A program made the position numbers and the translations under genes. Below the pieces are notes generated by a model. That model did no database searches and was not told the origin of the DNA. It saw nothing but the letters and a program-made list of their open reading frames with translations. Shown here in pieces: positions 14,894 through 22,979 of a stretch of DNA of 28,696 nucleotides; position 1 is the stretch's first letter; each line of letters starts with the position of its first letter. Source of the DNA: Flammeovirgaceae bacterium (GTDB taxonomy: Bacteria > Bacteroidota > Bacteroidia > Cytophagales > Cyclobacteriaceae); the NCBI GenBank assembly GCA_947457025.1, contig CANGUI010000002.1, forward strand, positions 1 to 28,696. Reading direction: 5' to 3'.

Positions 14894-17029
14894 TCAGGGA
14901 AAAAGTTTTTCTTCTCTGGACGGCAGGCGTGCAAAAAACGTGTGGGTTCCCGCCTGATAGAGAAGCAGTTCGTACACCATGGGGATTTTGCTGAGCCCTT
15001 CCCGCGTCAGCACGCCGTATTTCCCCGCCTGCCGCACGAGCACATCCGTGTTTGGCAAGACCTGCAACACGTCAAAGCGGGGCTCAATCAGCACCATGCC
15101 CTGCCGGTCAGCCATGCCAACGAGGTTTGATAGTTCGATGCGGTAATCGCCCGAAGCCAGTTCATGCACGGCACTGTAGCGAAGTGGAATAACCAACTCT
15201 CCTTTGCGATTGATCACGCCCCATCTGCCATCCCGTGAAACAATGGAACGATCGGCCGAAAAGGGAGCCACTGAATCATAGTTCGGATTGATTACCACCT
15301 GGTCTTTGGTGTTGACATAGCCCCAGCGGCCGAGAATTTTTACAGCAGCGAGCCCTTCGCTGAAAAACCCGATGCCTTCGTACCGATTTGCCACGCGGAG
15401 TTTTCCTTTCGCATCCAGAAATCCATAGCGGCCATCGCGCTGAAAACCGCGCATGCCTTCATGCTCGGCAAACCATTCCGGCAGTGGGCGCTTTTCCACT
15501 TTCGGCAGCGGCACGGTTGCAGCCGGGACTGGCTCGTGCTTATGCTCACGCCCATCCAGGCCGATCAGCCGGTCCGGTTGGCCGGGTAGCTGCTCCCGGA
15601 GGTATCCGTTCTCAACGCGCAGCGAATTCATGGTAAAGTAGATCACCCTGCCATCGAGTCGCTTCAACCACGTAGCCGTCGGTTCACGCAGCAAGTAGTA
15701 GTCTTCCGCTACAAGCTCAAGCGGGTAAGGTTGCGGCCGCAGCAGCCAGCGGTCTGCCGGCGAAATCAGACCGTAAAGCCCTTTAAAACGGACGGCGAGC
15801 ATTTCCTCGCCTACTTGCAGGATACTGTCGTACACACAGGCCACCTGTTCGTTGCCATAGCGGTCGACAACGCCGGCATAGGCGTTGGCGACTACCACAA
15901 AGCGGTTATTGCGGAAAGGCAGGATGTGGTCGTAGTAGCGTTTGGTTTTCCGGATTCCGAATGTGTCGTACACACTCCACATCGGTTCTCCCCAGGGTCG
16001 TTCTACAGCGCGAATGAGACTCCCCTGAACATGCAGCGAATCGAAACGGATGGGTAAAACCTCCGAGCCATCCGCGCGAATCAAGCCGAACTTCCCCTCT
16101 AGCCGGGCCAGCCAATGGGGGCCGCAACGCTCTAATTGTTCATAGCGGGTGGGCAGTTGGGTGGCCCAGTTTTGCGTCAGCAACCCATAGCGATCTGCCT
16201 GCCTGATCCGGATATACGGGGGCACCGCATCTAGTTCATCGGCATGGAGCGTATGCCTGGTTTCATGGTCGGCCGAGATGATCTTCCACTCCGGAAAGGT
16301 CCGGCCCCGCCAGTATTGGTCGTATTGGATTTCGCGGTAACGCGCCGGCACCGCCCACTCCCCCTGCCGGGTGATGAGGCCCTGGTGAAGCTGCTGGTAG
16401 ACAATAGCATAGTCATGCTGAAAGGCCGAAAGGCTGTCGATGGTGAAGTCGGTGAGCGCTTCGCCCGACTCGGAAAACAGGGCCATCTTACGATCGAAAT
16501 CCTCGACCGCGAAACGCAAAGTACCGAGCGGCGTAACCGACCGGTACTTCAATGGAATGACGCGCTGGTCGGACAAGGTGATCACGCCATGCTCGTAACG
16601 GCTGCCATTCTTATTGAAGACAATCGCCCGCAGCCCGACCACCTGGAGGCCATCGTAATGAAAGGGTATGGAGGGCTTGCCGTCTGGCGGCAGCAGGCCG
16701 AACTTGGTGGTGAACGGGTTCAACTCGCGGGCAGCCAGAAAATAATCACCGCCGGCCGGCCGCAGTTCCTGAAAGTCGGGAGGTGTGATTTCTTTTTTTT
16801 CCAGGTGCAGCAGGCCCCACCGGTTTTGCAGGCGGTAGCCGGTTAGGCCGGCAGTAACCGAGAACGTTCCGTCCGACCAGCCAAGCGCATCAAAGCGGGG
16901 CGGAACCACTACGACGCCCTGCGCATTGCGGAGGCCCACTTTGCCCCCTTCGGAAAAAGGTTGAAACTGCCCGGCAGCGGGCAGGAAAGAAAACACCAGC
17001 AGTGCAGTGAGAAGAAAAAGCCGCCCCAT
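14894..17029 (-). CDS. secreted WG-repeat protein
   Basis: A 711-residue protein with a signal peptide (MGRLFLLTALLVFSFLPAAGQ), then about 14 WG-like repeats covering almost the whole chain. Each has the pattern G-x-[WYF]-G-[LVF]-x(5-8)-I/V-P-x-x-[YF]-[DE]-x-[LIV], e.g. GRWGYVNTKDQVVINPNYDSV and GRYGFLDAKGKLRVANRYEGI. About 50 residues at 475-530, rich in Pro/Lys/Glu, break the series and may be a linker. WG repeats form beta-rich solenoid or propeller-like scaffolds; the binding partner is unknown. ATG 17029 is chosen over 17047: the upstream codons ATG TAC ATT TGC contain an exact -7 element, so they belong to the promoter. It diverges from prfC. Confidence 0.85.
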   Translation of the reverse strand: MGRLFLLTALLVFSFLPAAGQFQPFSEGGKVGLRNAQGVVVVPPRFDALGWSDGTFSVTAGLTGYRLQNRWGLLHLEKKEITPPDFQELRPAGGDYFLAARELNPFTTKFGLLPPDGKPSIPFHYDGLQVVGLRAIVFNKNGSRYEHGVITLSDQRVIPLKYRSVTPLGTLRFAVEDFDRKMALFSESGEALTDFTIDSLSAFQHDYAIVYQQLHQGLITRQGEWAVPARYREIQYDQYWRGRTFPEWKIISADHETRHTLHADELDAVPPYIRIRQADRYGLLTQNWATQLPTRYEQLERCGPHWLARLEGKFGLIRADGSEVLPIRFDSLHVQGSLIRAVERPWGEPMWSVYDTFGIRKTKRYYDHILPFRNNRFVVVANAYAGVVDRYGNEQVACVYDSILQVGEEMLAVRFKGLYGLISPADRWLLRPQPYPLELVAEDYYLLREPTATWLKRLDGRVIYFTMNSLRVENGYLREQLPGQPDRLIGLDGREHKHEPVPAATVPLPKVEKRPLPEWFAEHEGMRGFQRDGRYGFLDAKGKLRVANRYEGIGFFSEGLAAVKILGRWGYVNTKDQVVINPNYDSVAPFSADRSIVSRDGRWGVINRKGELVIPLRYSAVHELASGDYRIELSNLVGMADRQGMVLIEPRFDVLQVLPNTDVLVRQAGKYGVLTREGLSKIPMVYELLLYQAGTHTFFARLPSREEKLFP

Positions 17030-17036
17030 CAACAGG

Positions 17037-17044
17037 CAAATGTA
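17037..17044 (-). promoter_or_regulatory. -7 promoter element of the WG-repeat gene
   Basis: Minus-strand TACATTTG is an exact TAnnTTTG match ending 7 bases before ATG 17029. Transcription should begin at or within a few bases of the start codon. Confidence 0.6.
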
Positions 17045-17103
17045 CATAAAGAGCCGTGAGCCGAATCCCTGCAGCAGGCTGATCGAAATTCTATGGCATT
17101 CCG

Positions 17104-17111
17104 TACTTTTG
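17104..17111 (+). promoter_or_regulatory. -7 promoter element of prfC
   Basis: TACTTTTG is an exact TAnnTTTG match, 44 bases before ATG 17156. The open frame reaches back to an alternative ATG at 17093, upstream of this element, which is therefore not the start. Confidence 0.55.
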
Positions 17112-17155
17112 CCGCCTGTTTACGCTGGGGCGGTGAAGCCGCAGCCGCATACACT

Positions 17156-18739
17156 ATGGCGCTGGAACAAGAAATCGCAAAACGCAGAACGTTCGGAATC
17201 ATCAGCCACCCGGATGCTGGCAAAACCACGCTGACGGAAAAGTTACTACTGTTTGGGGGAGCCATCCAGAAAGCCGGCGCCGTGAAATCGTCAAAAATCA
17301 AAGACCATGCCCGCAGCGACTGGATGGAGATCGAGAAGCAGCGCGGTATTTCCGTGGCCACCTCGGTGATGGGTTTTCATTATCACGATACGAAAATCAA
17401 TCTGCTGGATACCCCCGGCCACCAGGATTTTGCTGAAGACACGTACCGAACCCTGACGGCGGTGGACAGCGTGATCATGGTAATCGATTGCGTGAAGGGC
17501 GTGGAAACCCAGACCGAAAAACTAATGGATGTCTGCCGCATGCGGAACACGCCCGTGTTGTGTTTTATTAATAAGCTGGACCGCGAGGGGCGCGACCCGT
17601 TTGAACTGCTGGACGAGATTGAGGAGAAGCTGAACATCCACGTGCGCCCGCTGAGTTGGCCGATCGGCATGGGCAAAGGTTTTCGCGGCGTGTATAGTTT
17701 ATATGAAAAAAGCCTGCACCTGTTTACCCCTTCGAAGACCACGGTGGAAGAAGGGATCAAAATTGAAAATATCCAGGACGAACAGATCGGCAACCTGATT
17801 GGTGAAAATAATGCCCGCCAGCTGCGGGCGGATGTTGACCTGATTGAAGGTGTGTACCCCGAGTTTGACGTCAGCGAATACCTTGCGGGCCGCGTGGCTC
17901 CCGTTTTCTTTGGCAGCGCAGTGAATAATTTCGGTGTGAAGGAATTGCTTGACACGTTCATCCGGATCGCCCCGGTGCCGCTGCCCCGCGCCACGACCCT
18001 CCGCACCATCGTTCCGACGGAAAAAAAATTCTCCGGTTTTATTTTCAAGATCCACGCGAACATGGACCCTAAGCACCGCAACCGGATTGCCTTTCTGCGC
18101 GTCTGCTCAGGTAAGTTCGAACGCGGAAGCAACTATTATCATGTACGCCAGGAAAAGAGTCTGCGATTTTCCAACGCCACAGCCTTCATGGCGCAGGACC
18201 GCGAAACCATTGACGAAGCCTGGCCAGGCGACATTGTAGGGATTTTCGATACGGGCAACCTGAAGATTGGCGACACCCTCACCGAAGGGGAAGCAACGAC
18301 CTACACCGGCATCCCCAGCTTTTCACCGGAGATCTTCAAGGAGGTGGTGAACAAAGACGCCATGAAAACCAAGCAACTCGAAAAGGGGCTGCAACAATTG
18401 ATGGAGGAAGGTGTGGCGCAGCTGTTCACGTATGAGCTGGGAAAAAAGAAAGTCGTAGGTGTTGTCGGGGCACTGCAATTTGAAGTGATTCAGTTCCGGC
18501 TGAAAAACGAGTACAACGCCACGGTGGAGTTTGTCTCCCAGAACATCTACAAAGCCTGCTGGATCAGCAGTAAAAGTCCGCAGAAATTGCAGGAGTTTAT
18601 TGCCTCCAAGCAGCGCCACATCGCCACCGACAAAGATGGCAAGCTTGTGTTTATGGCCGAGTCGAAAGCGTGGTTGCAGATGGTGCAGGACAACTTCCCC
18701 GACATTGAGTTTCACTTCACGTCGGAGTTTACCGACTAA
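17156..18739 (+). CDS. prfC: peptide chain release factor 3
   Basis: A 527-residue translational GTPase that removes RF1/RF2 from the ribosome after termination. G1 is SHPDAGKTT, switch I is EKQRGISVATSV, G3 is DTPGHQDF and G4 is NKLDREGRDP. The C-terminal RF3 domain follows (about 385-527). The length is the family norm. The start at MALEQEIAKRRTFGIISHPDAGKT matches other RF3 N-termini; the 21 codons upstream overlap the promoter. The pseudouridine synthase gene starts 5 bases after its stop, probably in the same operon. Confidence 0.96.
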   Translation: MALEQEIAKRRTFGIISHPDAGKTTLTEKLLLFGGAIQKAGAVKSSKIKDHARSDWMEIEKQRGISVATSVMGFHYHDTKINLLDTPGHQDFAEDTYRTLTAVDSVIMVIDCVKGVETQTEKLMDVCRMRNTPVLCFINKLDREGRDPFELLDEIEEKLNIHVRPLSWPIGMGKGFRGVYSLYEKSLHLFTPSKTTVEEGIKIENIQDEQIGNLIGENNARQLRADVDLIEGVYPEFDVSEYLAGRVAPVFFGSAVNNFGVKELLDTFIRIAPVPLPRATTLRTIVPTEKKFSGFIFKIHANMDPKHRNRIAFLRVCSGKFERGSNYYHVRQEKSLRFSNATAFMAQDRETIDEAWPGDIVGIFDTGNLKIGDTLTEGEATTYTGIPSFSPEIFKEVVNKDAMKTKQLEKGLQQLMEEGVAQLFTYELGKKKVVGVVGALQFEVIQFRLKNEYNATVEFVSQNIYKACWISSKSPQKLQEFIASKQRHIATDKDGKLVFMAESKAWLQMVQDNFPDIEFHFTSEFTD

Positions 18740-18744
18740 CGGGT

Positions 18745-19431
18745 GTGGGATCCCACGCAGCGTTGACCGTTCTCTACGAAGACAATCACCTGTTGGCCAT
18801 CAACAAGCGGGCCGGTGTGCTTGTGCAAGGCGATGAAACCGGCGATGAACCGCTCGTAGAACAGGCCAAACATTACCTGAAAGCGCGCTACCAAAAACCC
18901 GGCGCGGTATTTCTGGGTGTAGTACACCGCCTGGATCGCCCCGTGAGCGGGGTGGTCGTGTTTGCACGCACCTCCAAAGCACTGGCGCGCATGAACACCC
19001 TGTTTCGCGAGCGCGAGACCGAAAAAATCTATTGGGCACTTGTGCGACAGCGGCCACCGCAAAGCAGCGACACCCTCGTTCACTGGCTGCGCAAAGACGA
19101 AGTAAAAAACAAAACCACCGCCTTTTCGCGCGAGACCGAAGGCGCGCTGCGATCGGAGTTGCAGTACAGGCTGGTGGCGGAAGAAGATGGCCTTTACCTG
19201 CTGGAGGTTCGGCCCGTTACCGGGCGCCCGCATCAGATCCGCATCCAATTGGCCACGATTGGCAGTCCGATTGTGGGCGATGTGAAGTACGGCTATCCCG
19301 ACCCGTTACCCGATGCGAGCATCGCCTTACACGCCCGCCGTTTAACGTTTGCTCATCCCGTGAAAAAAGTGCCCCTCACGATCCTGGCTGCGCCTCCACA
19401 AACCCCGCCGTGGGCATCATTTACCCGTTGA
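18745..19431 (+). CDS. RluA-family pseudouridine synthase
   Basis: A 228-residue enzyme that isomerises uridine to pseudouridine in rRNA or tRNA. The catalytic aspartate is D64 in HRLDRPVSGVVVFARTS. The RPVTGRPHQIRIQLA and IVGDVKYG motifs near the end are typical. There is no N-terminal S4 domain, so it resembles the short RluA/TruC-like members; the target uridine cannot be assigned. The GTG start at 18745 is five bases after prfC; a TTG seven codons on (before TVLYEDNHLLAINK) is an alternative. Confidence 0.92.
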   Translation: MGSHAALTVLYEDNHLLAINKRAGVLVQGDETGDEPLVEQAKHYLKARYQKPGAVFLGVVHRLDRPVSGVVVFARTSKALARMNTLFRERETEKIYWALVRQRPPQSSDTLVHWLRKDEVKNKTTAFSRETEGALRSELQYRLVAEEDGLYLLEVRPVTGRPHQIRIQLATIGSPIVGDVKYGYPDPLPDASIALHARRLTFAHPVKKVPLTILAAPPQTPPWASFTR

Positions 19432-19437
19432 TGTTTT

Positions 19438-19445
19438 TAAATTTG
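19438..19445 (+). promoter_or_regulatory. -7 promoter element of the small membrane protein cluster
   Basis: TAAATTTG is an exact TAnnTTTG match ending 7 bases before ATG 19453, the same geometry as the WG-repeat gene. It overlaps the last bases after the pseudouridine synthase stop. Confidence 0.55.
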
Positions 19446-19452
19446 CCCCTTC

Positions 19453-19770
19453 ATGAGTTGGATTACACAGCTTCAGCAACGTTGGAAAGTTTCCAGTGCA
19501 TTGCAGGTGATCATCATCCTGGTGGTCTTTGCCTGTACCGGGTTTACCATCCTGTTCATCAAGCGGCCTTTGTTTCGCCACCTCTTTCCCGATGGACAAA
19601 TCCCACTTATGGCAAGCCTGGCCTACTGGATTTTGATACTTCCCATTTATAATTTAGTTCTTCTCGGCTATGGCACCATTTTTGGTCAGTTCCGTTTCTT
19701 TTGGGATTTTGAAAAACGTTTTTTTCAACGGTTAGTCACTATCTTTAAGAAGTCAAAAAATACCCGTTAA
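19453..19770 (+). CDS. small two-helix membrane protein (DUF6787-like, tentative)
   Basis: A 105-residue protein with two membrane helices (about 19-36 and 52-75), a basic loop between them (KRPLFRHLF) and an aromatic, basic C-terminus (FGQFRFFWDFEKRFFQRL). From memory it resembles a small conserved Bacteroidota family (DUF6787), but I could not check. Function unknown. A -7 element directly upstream and a 12-base gap to the next gene suggest it heads a short operon of envelope proteins. The start codon is well placed by the promoter. Confidence 0.75.
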   Translation: MSWITQLQQRWKVSSALQVIIILVVFACTGFTILFIKRPLFRHLFPDGQIPLMASLAYWILILPIYNLVLLGYGTIFGQFRFFWDFEKRFFQRLVTIFKKSKNTR

Positions 19771-19782
19771 CCCCGGCATCTT

Positions 19783-20292
19783 ATGAAATCCGTCAGCGTT
19801 CTGGTTCTTGGTGCACTTGTCTGTGCATCCTGTGCAACGCCCAAATTCGCCTACAAATTCAGCACGCATCGCTATTCATCTGCTTCGACATCTGCGGATG
19901 CGGTGCAGATGCGCGTGACTCCGCCCATGCAACCGGCGGAATGGATAGCCTCCTCCCACCCTGATATGACAGACGTGGTATCCCCGCCTGCTGCGCAGCC
20001 CGCCGCAAGGGAGGTTATGATTCCACAGCGGGAAATAGCAGCACCCCAGCCGGAGGCAAAGCGCTCATGGAAAGAACAGCGATCAGCCTCCCAGACAAAT
20101 GTCTCAAAAAAAATTTTTACAGTAAACCGGGCTCAGGAATTTGATCATGACCTAAAGCTGGCCGCGATATTTGGTTCAGTGGGGATCGTGGGGTTGTTGC
20201 TGGGTGTGGTGGGGGAATTCTTTCTGTTTGTTGGGGCACTCTCCTTGCTGGTGGGCACGTTCTTTTTTATCCGTTGGCTCCTCCGACAGTAA
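19783..20292 (+). CDS. putative lipoprotein with C-terminal membrane helices
   Basis: A 169-residue protein. It has a lipoprotein-like signal (MKSVSVLVLGALVCASC, candidate lipid Cys17), a disordered Ser/Pro/Ala/Gln-rich middle (about 30-110), and two hydrophobic helices at about 123-143 and 146-166, ending WLLRQ. A lipid anchor together with C-terminal membrane helices would hold both ends in the membrane with the disordered part between. No family recognised. It follows the 105-residue gene by 12 bases. Confidence 0.65.
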   Translation: MKSVSVLVLGALVCASCATPKFAYKFSTHRYSSASTSADAVQMRVTPPMQPAEWIASSHPDMTDVVSPPAAQPAAREVMIPQREIAAPQPEAKRSWKEQRSASQTNVSKKIFTVNRAQEFDHDLKLAAIFGSVGIVGLLLGVVGEFFLFVGALSLLVGTFFFIRWLLRQ

Positions 20293-20299
20293 GTTGAAC

Positions 20300-20324
20300 T
20301 ACCTCTCCTTCTTCCGAAGAGGTA
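20300..20324 (+). promoter_or_regulatory. leader hairpin before the 114-residue membrane protein
   Basis: TACCTCT and AGAGGTA form a perfect 7-bp stem around an 11-base loop, ending 6 bases before ATG 20331 and beginning 7 bases after the previous stop. It has no T-run. It might influence translation of the downstream gene or stabilise mRNA ends; it may also be chance. Confidence 0.4.
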
Positions 20325-20330
20325 CACTCC

Positions 20331-20675
20331 ATGGATGAATTATTTTTTGTAGGTCTGTCACTGATCCTGCTGCACGAGATGGATGCGGTTCGGTGCCACG
20401 AGTGGCGGATTTTTCCGGGGCTTTCGCAGCTAAACGAGAAGACCGGATTTTATCTGTTTATGGTGCTGCACATACCGCTGTTTGCGATCATACTCGGTTC
20501 CCTCGACAGTACTGGTTTCCGCAAGGGGTTTGACGTGTTTCTGATCATTCATCTGGGGTTGCATCTGCTATTTCTACAACACCCCAAAAATGAATTCAAA
20601 GACTGGTTTTCCTGGTCGGTTATCTGCGGTTCGGCTGTTTTCGGAGCAGCCGATTTTTTATATGTGATGGAGTAG
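20331..20675 (+). CDS. small polytopic membrane protein with HExxxxxxxHEW motif
   Basis: A 114-residue protein with about four hydrophobic helices (1-16, 40-58, 66-83, 93-112). The first loop carries LLHEMDAVRCHEWRIFP, and a second histidine-rich stretch is LIIHLGLHLLFLQHP. The His/Glu pattern (HE..D..R.HEW) resembles metal-site motifs in small polytopic proteins such as HXXEE and DUF6713 types; the family assignment is tentative and from memory. The product is probably an inner-membrane protein. It is co-directional with the two genes upstream. Confidence 0.7.
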   Translation: MDELFFVGLSLILLHEMDAVRCHEWRIFPGLSQLNEKTGFYLFMVLHIPLFAIILGSLDSTGFRKGFDVFLIIHLGLHLLFLQHPKNEFKDWFSWSVICGSAVFGAADFLYVME

Positions 20676-20996
20676 CTGCTCCCGTGGGTAGTACAAGAGA
20701 AGAAGCGGAGCCGGATCGCGTCTCTGTGTCGTTCTTTTTCCCGGGGGTACTTACGGCCACGGATTGGAGTGAAAACCCCGCCAGGGGCTGGCCAGTGCGG
20801 GGCGCGGAGTTGAAACGGAAAGCCGGGCCGCCCCGAAGAATCGGGGCGGGGCCGCCAACAGCAATCAGGTCATGAAGTCCGGGCTGGCTTTCACCTACGG
20901 GCAGCGGGCATTCACCGACGGAGTACCGGCGCTGACCTATCAGCGACGGTGATATTCCGAGGGTGGCCGTTTATTTACCTCATCAAACATCACATT
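20676..20996 (+). other. GC-rich structured intergenic element
   Basis: This 321-base gap holds no convincing gene. Its core has two related units: GGATTGGAGTGAAAA at 20761-20775 and GGAGTTGAAACGGAAAGCC at 20806-20824. Each is followed by a GC-rich hairpin. Hairpin 1 is CCCCGC (20776-20781) with GCGGGG (20797-20802) around CTGGCCAG. Hairpin 2 is CCGCCCCGA (20828-20836), AGAA, TCGGGGCGG (20841-20849), a perfect 9-bp stem. The composition is much richer in GC than the flanks. It resembles dispersed intergenic 'TGGAGcGGAAAgCCC' elements I recall from other Bacteroidota, but this could not be checked. A 26-codon ORF follows at 20872-20952 (MKSGLAFTYGQRAF...), unrecognised. Confidence 0.6.
20828..20849. 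repeat. 9-bp perfect GC hairpin
   Basis: CCGCCCCGA / TCGGGGCGG with AGAA loop; the strongest hairpin of the 20.7-20.9 kb element. No T-run follows on either strand, so it is not a standard terminator. Confidence 0.75.
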
Positions 20997-21716
20997 ATGG
21001 AAACGAACAATCGAAACGACAAAACAGACAATTTCATCAGATCAGACCGCTCCGGGCGCATCCTGGCCGGCCTTGTGCTCGTGATCATCGGCAGTGTGCT
21101 GCTCGGCCAGGAGCTGGGCTACGGCTTTCCAAGCTGGCTGTTCTCCTGGGAAATGGTGGTGATCACCATCTCCGTATTTGTGGGTGCCCGGAAAAATTTT
21201 GCACTGGGTGGTTGGCTGGTGGGGTTTGCCATCGGGAGCGTGTTTCTGCTGGGGGATTTCTACCCGGATCTGAACCTGCAAGCATACTTCTGGCCTGCGC
21301 TCATCATCGCCTTCGGGCTGTGGATGATTTTTCGCCCGAAACGAAAAGGCAAAGGCATCTGGACGGGGGATATCTCCTCCGATGAATCCATGGACATGGT
21401 ATCCATTTTTGGGGGTTCAAAAAAAAATATTGTCACCAAAAATTTCCGGGGGGGTGAGGCGGTAACAGTTTTTGGCGGCACAGACTTCGACCTGACACAA
21501 GCTGACTTCACCGGCACGGCACAGATTGAAATGGTGACCGTCTTTGGAGGAACGAAATTGCGCGTACCAGCCAATTGGAGGATTAAGAGCGAGATGGTTT
21601 CTATCTTTGGCGGTGTGGACGACAAACGGCCGCAGCCCGTTGAGGTGGATAACTCGAAGCTGCTGGTGCTTGAAGGCGTTTGTCTTTTTGGAGGCATCGA
21701 AATAAAAAGCAACTGA
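20997..21716 (+). CDS. LiaF-like membrane protein with FGG repeats
   Basis: A 239-residue protein. Four hydrophobic helices lie at about 22-37, 47-63, 67-86 and 95-113 (LiaF/DUF5668-type transmembrane domain). A C-terminal beta domain has five evenly spaced repeats: VSIFGGS (136), VTVFGGT (157), VTVFGGT (181), VSIFGGV (202) and VCLFGGI (229). This is the pattern of the 'cell wall-active antibiotics response' LiaF C-terminal domain. LiaF-type proteins restrain envelope-stress kinases in Firmicutes. Here a LytS-type kinase and LytTR regulator follow on the same strand, which supports a signalling role by inference. ATG 20997 is chosen over a GTG at 20949 because the signal is clean from METNNRND. 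Confidence 0.85.
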   Translation: METNNRNDKTDNFIRSDRSGRILAGLVLVIIGSVLLGQELGYGFPSWLFSWEMVVITISVFVGARKNFALGGWLVGFAIGSVFLLGDFYPDLNLQAYFWPALIIAFGLWMIFRPKRKGKGIWTGDISSDESMDMVSIFGGSKKNIVTKNFRGGEAVTVFGGTDFDLTQADFTGTAQIEMVTVFGGTKLRVPANWRIKSEMVSIFGGVDDKRPQPVEVDNSKLLVLEGVCLFGGIEIKSN

Positions 21717-21944
21717 TTTGCCCCGGCTTAGCGCATAGGCAATGAACACAGACATGGCTCATACCCACGATCACCACGCCGGCAAACGCGGTCGTTCGGC
21801 TGCCGCCTCCCGGGATGCGGCAGCTGCGCGGCTCTGTGAGCAAGTGGAGCCTTACTCCGGGCGATGCCGTGCTTCGGGTGTAGAAGCGGTAGCGCGTCAC
21901 GCACGTCCCGGTTTTGTTGATAGACCGTACACAATCCGTTGCAC
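21717..21944 (+). other. spacer before the two-component genes
   Basis: This 228-base gap contains a 68-codon frame (21742-21948, N-terminus MNTDMAHTHDHHAGKR) that overlaps the kinase start. It has no recognisable family or composition and I do not call it a gene. I see no exact TAnnTTTG element here, so the kinase may be transcribed with the LiaF-like gene. Confidence 0.4.
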
Positions 21945-22979
21945 ATGAGTCTGCCCGCGCTGAACCGTAGTTGGGCGATTGGCTTGCTCATTCTCGGATG
22001 GATGGTTTGGACTGCAATCTGGGCCGCCATATTGACGGAGGCAGGATGGCCATGGCGACCGGCGCTGACCGACGCTGCGCTACAGAGTATCACGCTGGCG
22101 ATGGCCTGCTACGCCACCCATTCATCGCTGCATTTCTTTCGTCCTACCGCGCGGGTGGCACTGCTCACCGCCTCCCTCACGGCGGTTTGTGCCTACGGGC
22201 TGGTTCAGGTGCACATCCATACGCTGGGGCCGCTGGTGGAGGCCGACTACTTGGGGTTTTGCGAACGTACGATGTGGCCGCGTGTAGTTGTGGTCTGGCT
22301 GTTGCTGGTGCTCACGGCGATCCCCACCTTATTGTGGGCGCAGATTACTGACCAGCACGAGACGGCAGCAGCCCTGAAAGAAACAGAGAAACTGGCGCGC
22401 GAGGCGGAACTGAACACCCTCCGCCAACAGTTGCAGCCTCACTTCATTTTCAACAGCCTGAACTCCATCACCGCACTCGTAGGCACACAGCCCGAGAAAG
22501 CGCGTACCATGGTTCACCAATTATCGGACTTTCTCCGCAGCAGCCTGCGCAAAGATGACAAGACCCTCGTTCCCTTGCGCGATGAATTACACATCTTGCA
22601 ATTGTACCTGGAAATCGAAAAGGTCCGCTTTGGCCACCGCCTGGACGCGACCCAGACATGCGATCCGGACTGCCTGGAGTTGCAGTTGCCGGCGCTGCTC
22701 TTGCAGCCGATTATGGAAAATGCCATCAAGTACGGGCTCTACGACATGACGGACAATGTGGTGATTGCGCTGGAGGCCCGCCGGCTGGGTAATGAACTCG
22801 AGCTGGTTGTGAAAAATCCATACGACCCTGCCACGTCTGACAGCCGAAAAGGAACCGGCTTCGGTTTGCGTGCTGTGAGCCGTCGGCTCTACCTGCTCTA
22901 CGGCCGTAACGATCTGTTGCAAACTCACAACGAAAAAAATGTATTTATCGCCACGGTGCGTATACCCCAATCCGTATGA
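21945..22979 (+). CDS. LytS/YehU-type sensor histidine kinase
   Basis: A 344-residue kinase. Four membrane helices (about 11-30, 44-60, 70-90, 112-133) come first, then a short coiled linker (HETAAALKETEKLAREAELNTLRQQ). The His_kinase domain follows with phospho-acceptor His166 in LQPHFIFNSLNSI, then the ATPase with N-box MENAIKYGL (257-265) and GTGFGLRAV (about 297-305). There is no extracellular sensor domain, so the signal is probably sensed in the membrane or via a partner such as the LiaF-like protein. The start ATG 21945 is two codons inside the longest frame (TTG 21939). The stop overlaps the start of the response regulator by four bases (ATGA). Confidence 0.93.
   Translation: MSLPALNRSWAIGLLILGWMVWTAIWAAILTEAGWPWRPALTDAALQSITLAMACYATHSSLHFFRPTARVALLTASLTAVCAYGLVQVHIHTLGPLVEADYLGFCERTMWPRVVVVWLLLVLTAIPTLLWAQITDQHETAAALKETEKLAREAELNTLRQQLQPHFIFNSLNSITALVGTQPEKARTMVHQLSDFLRSSLRKDDKTLVPLRDELHILQLYLEIEKVRFGHRLDATQTCDPDCLELQLPALLLQPIMENAIKYGLYDMTDNVVIALEARRLGNELELVVKNPYDPATSDSRKGTGFGLRAVSRRLYLLYGRNDLLQTHNEKNVFIATVRIPQSV

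Noticed and set aside
16244..16846. 200-codon ORF antisense to the WG-repeat gene
   Set aside because: Lies wholly within a well-supported repeat gene; no motif of its own.
17383..18132. 249-codon ORF antisense to prfC
   Set aside because: Serine/arginine-rich shadow of a clear RF3 gene; no start context, no domain.
21742..21948. 68-codon ORF with a His-rich N-terminus before the kinase
   Set aside because: No recognisable family, low-complexity Ala/Arg content, overlaps the kinase start codon, and lacks a -7 element.
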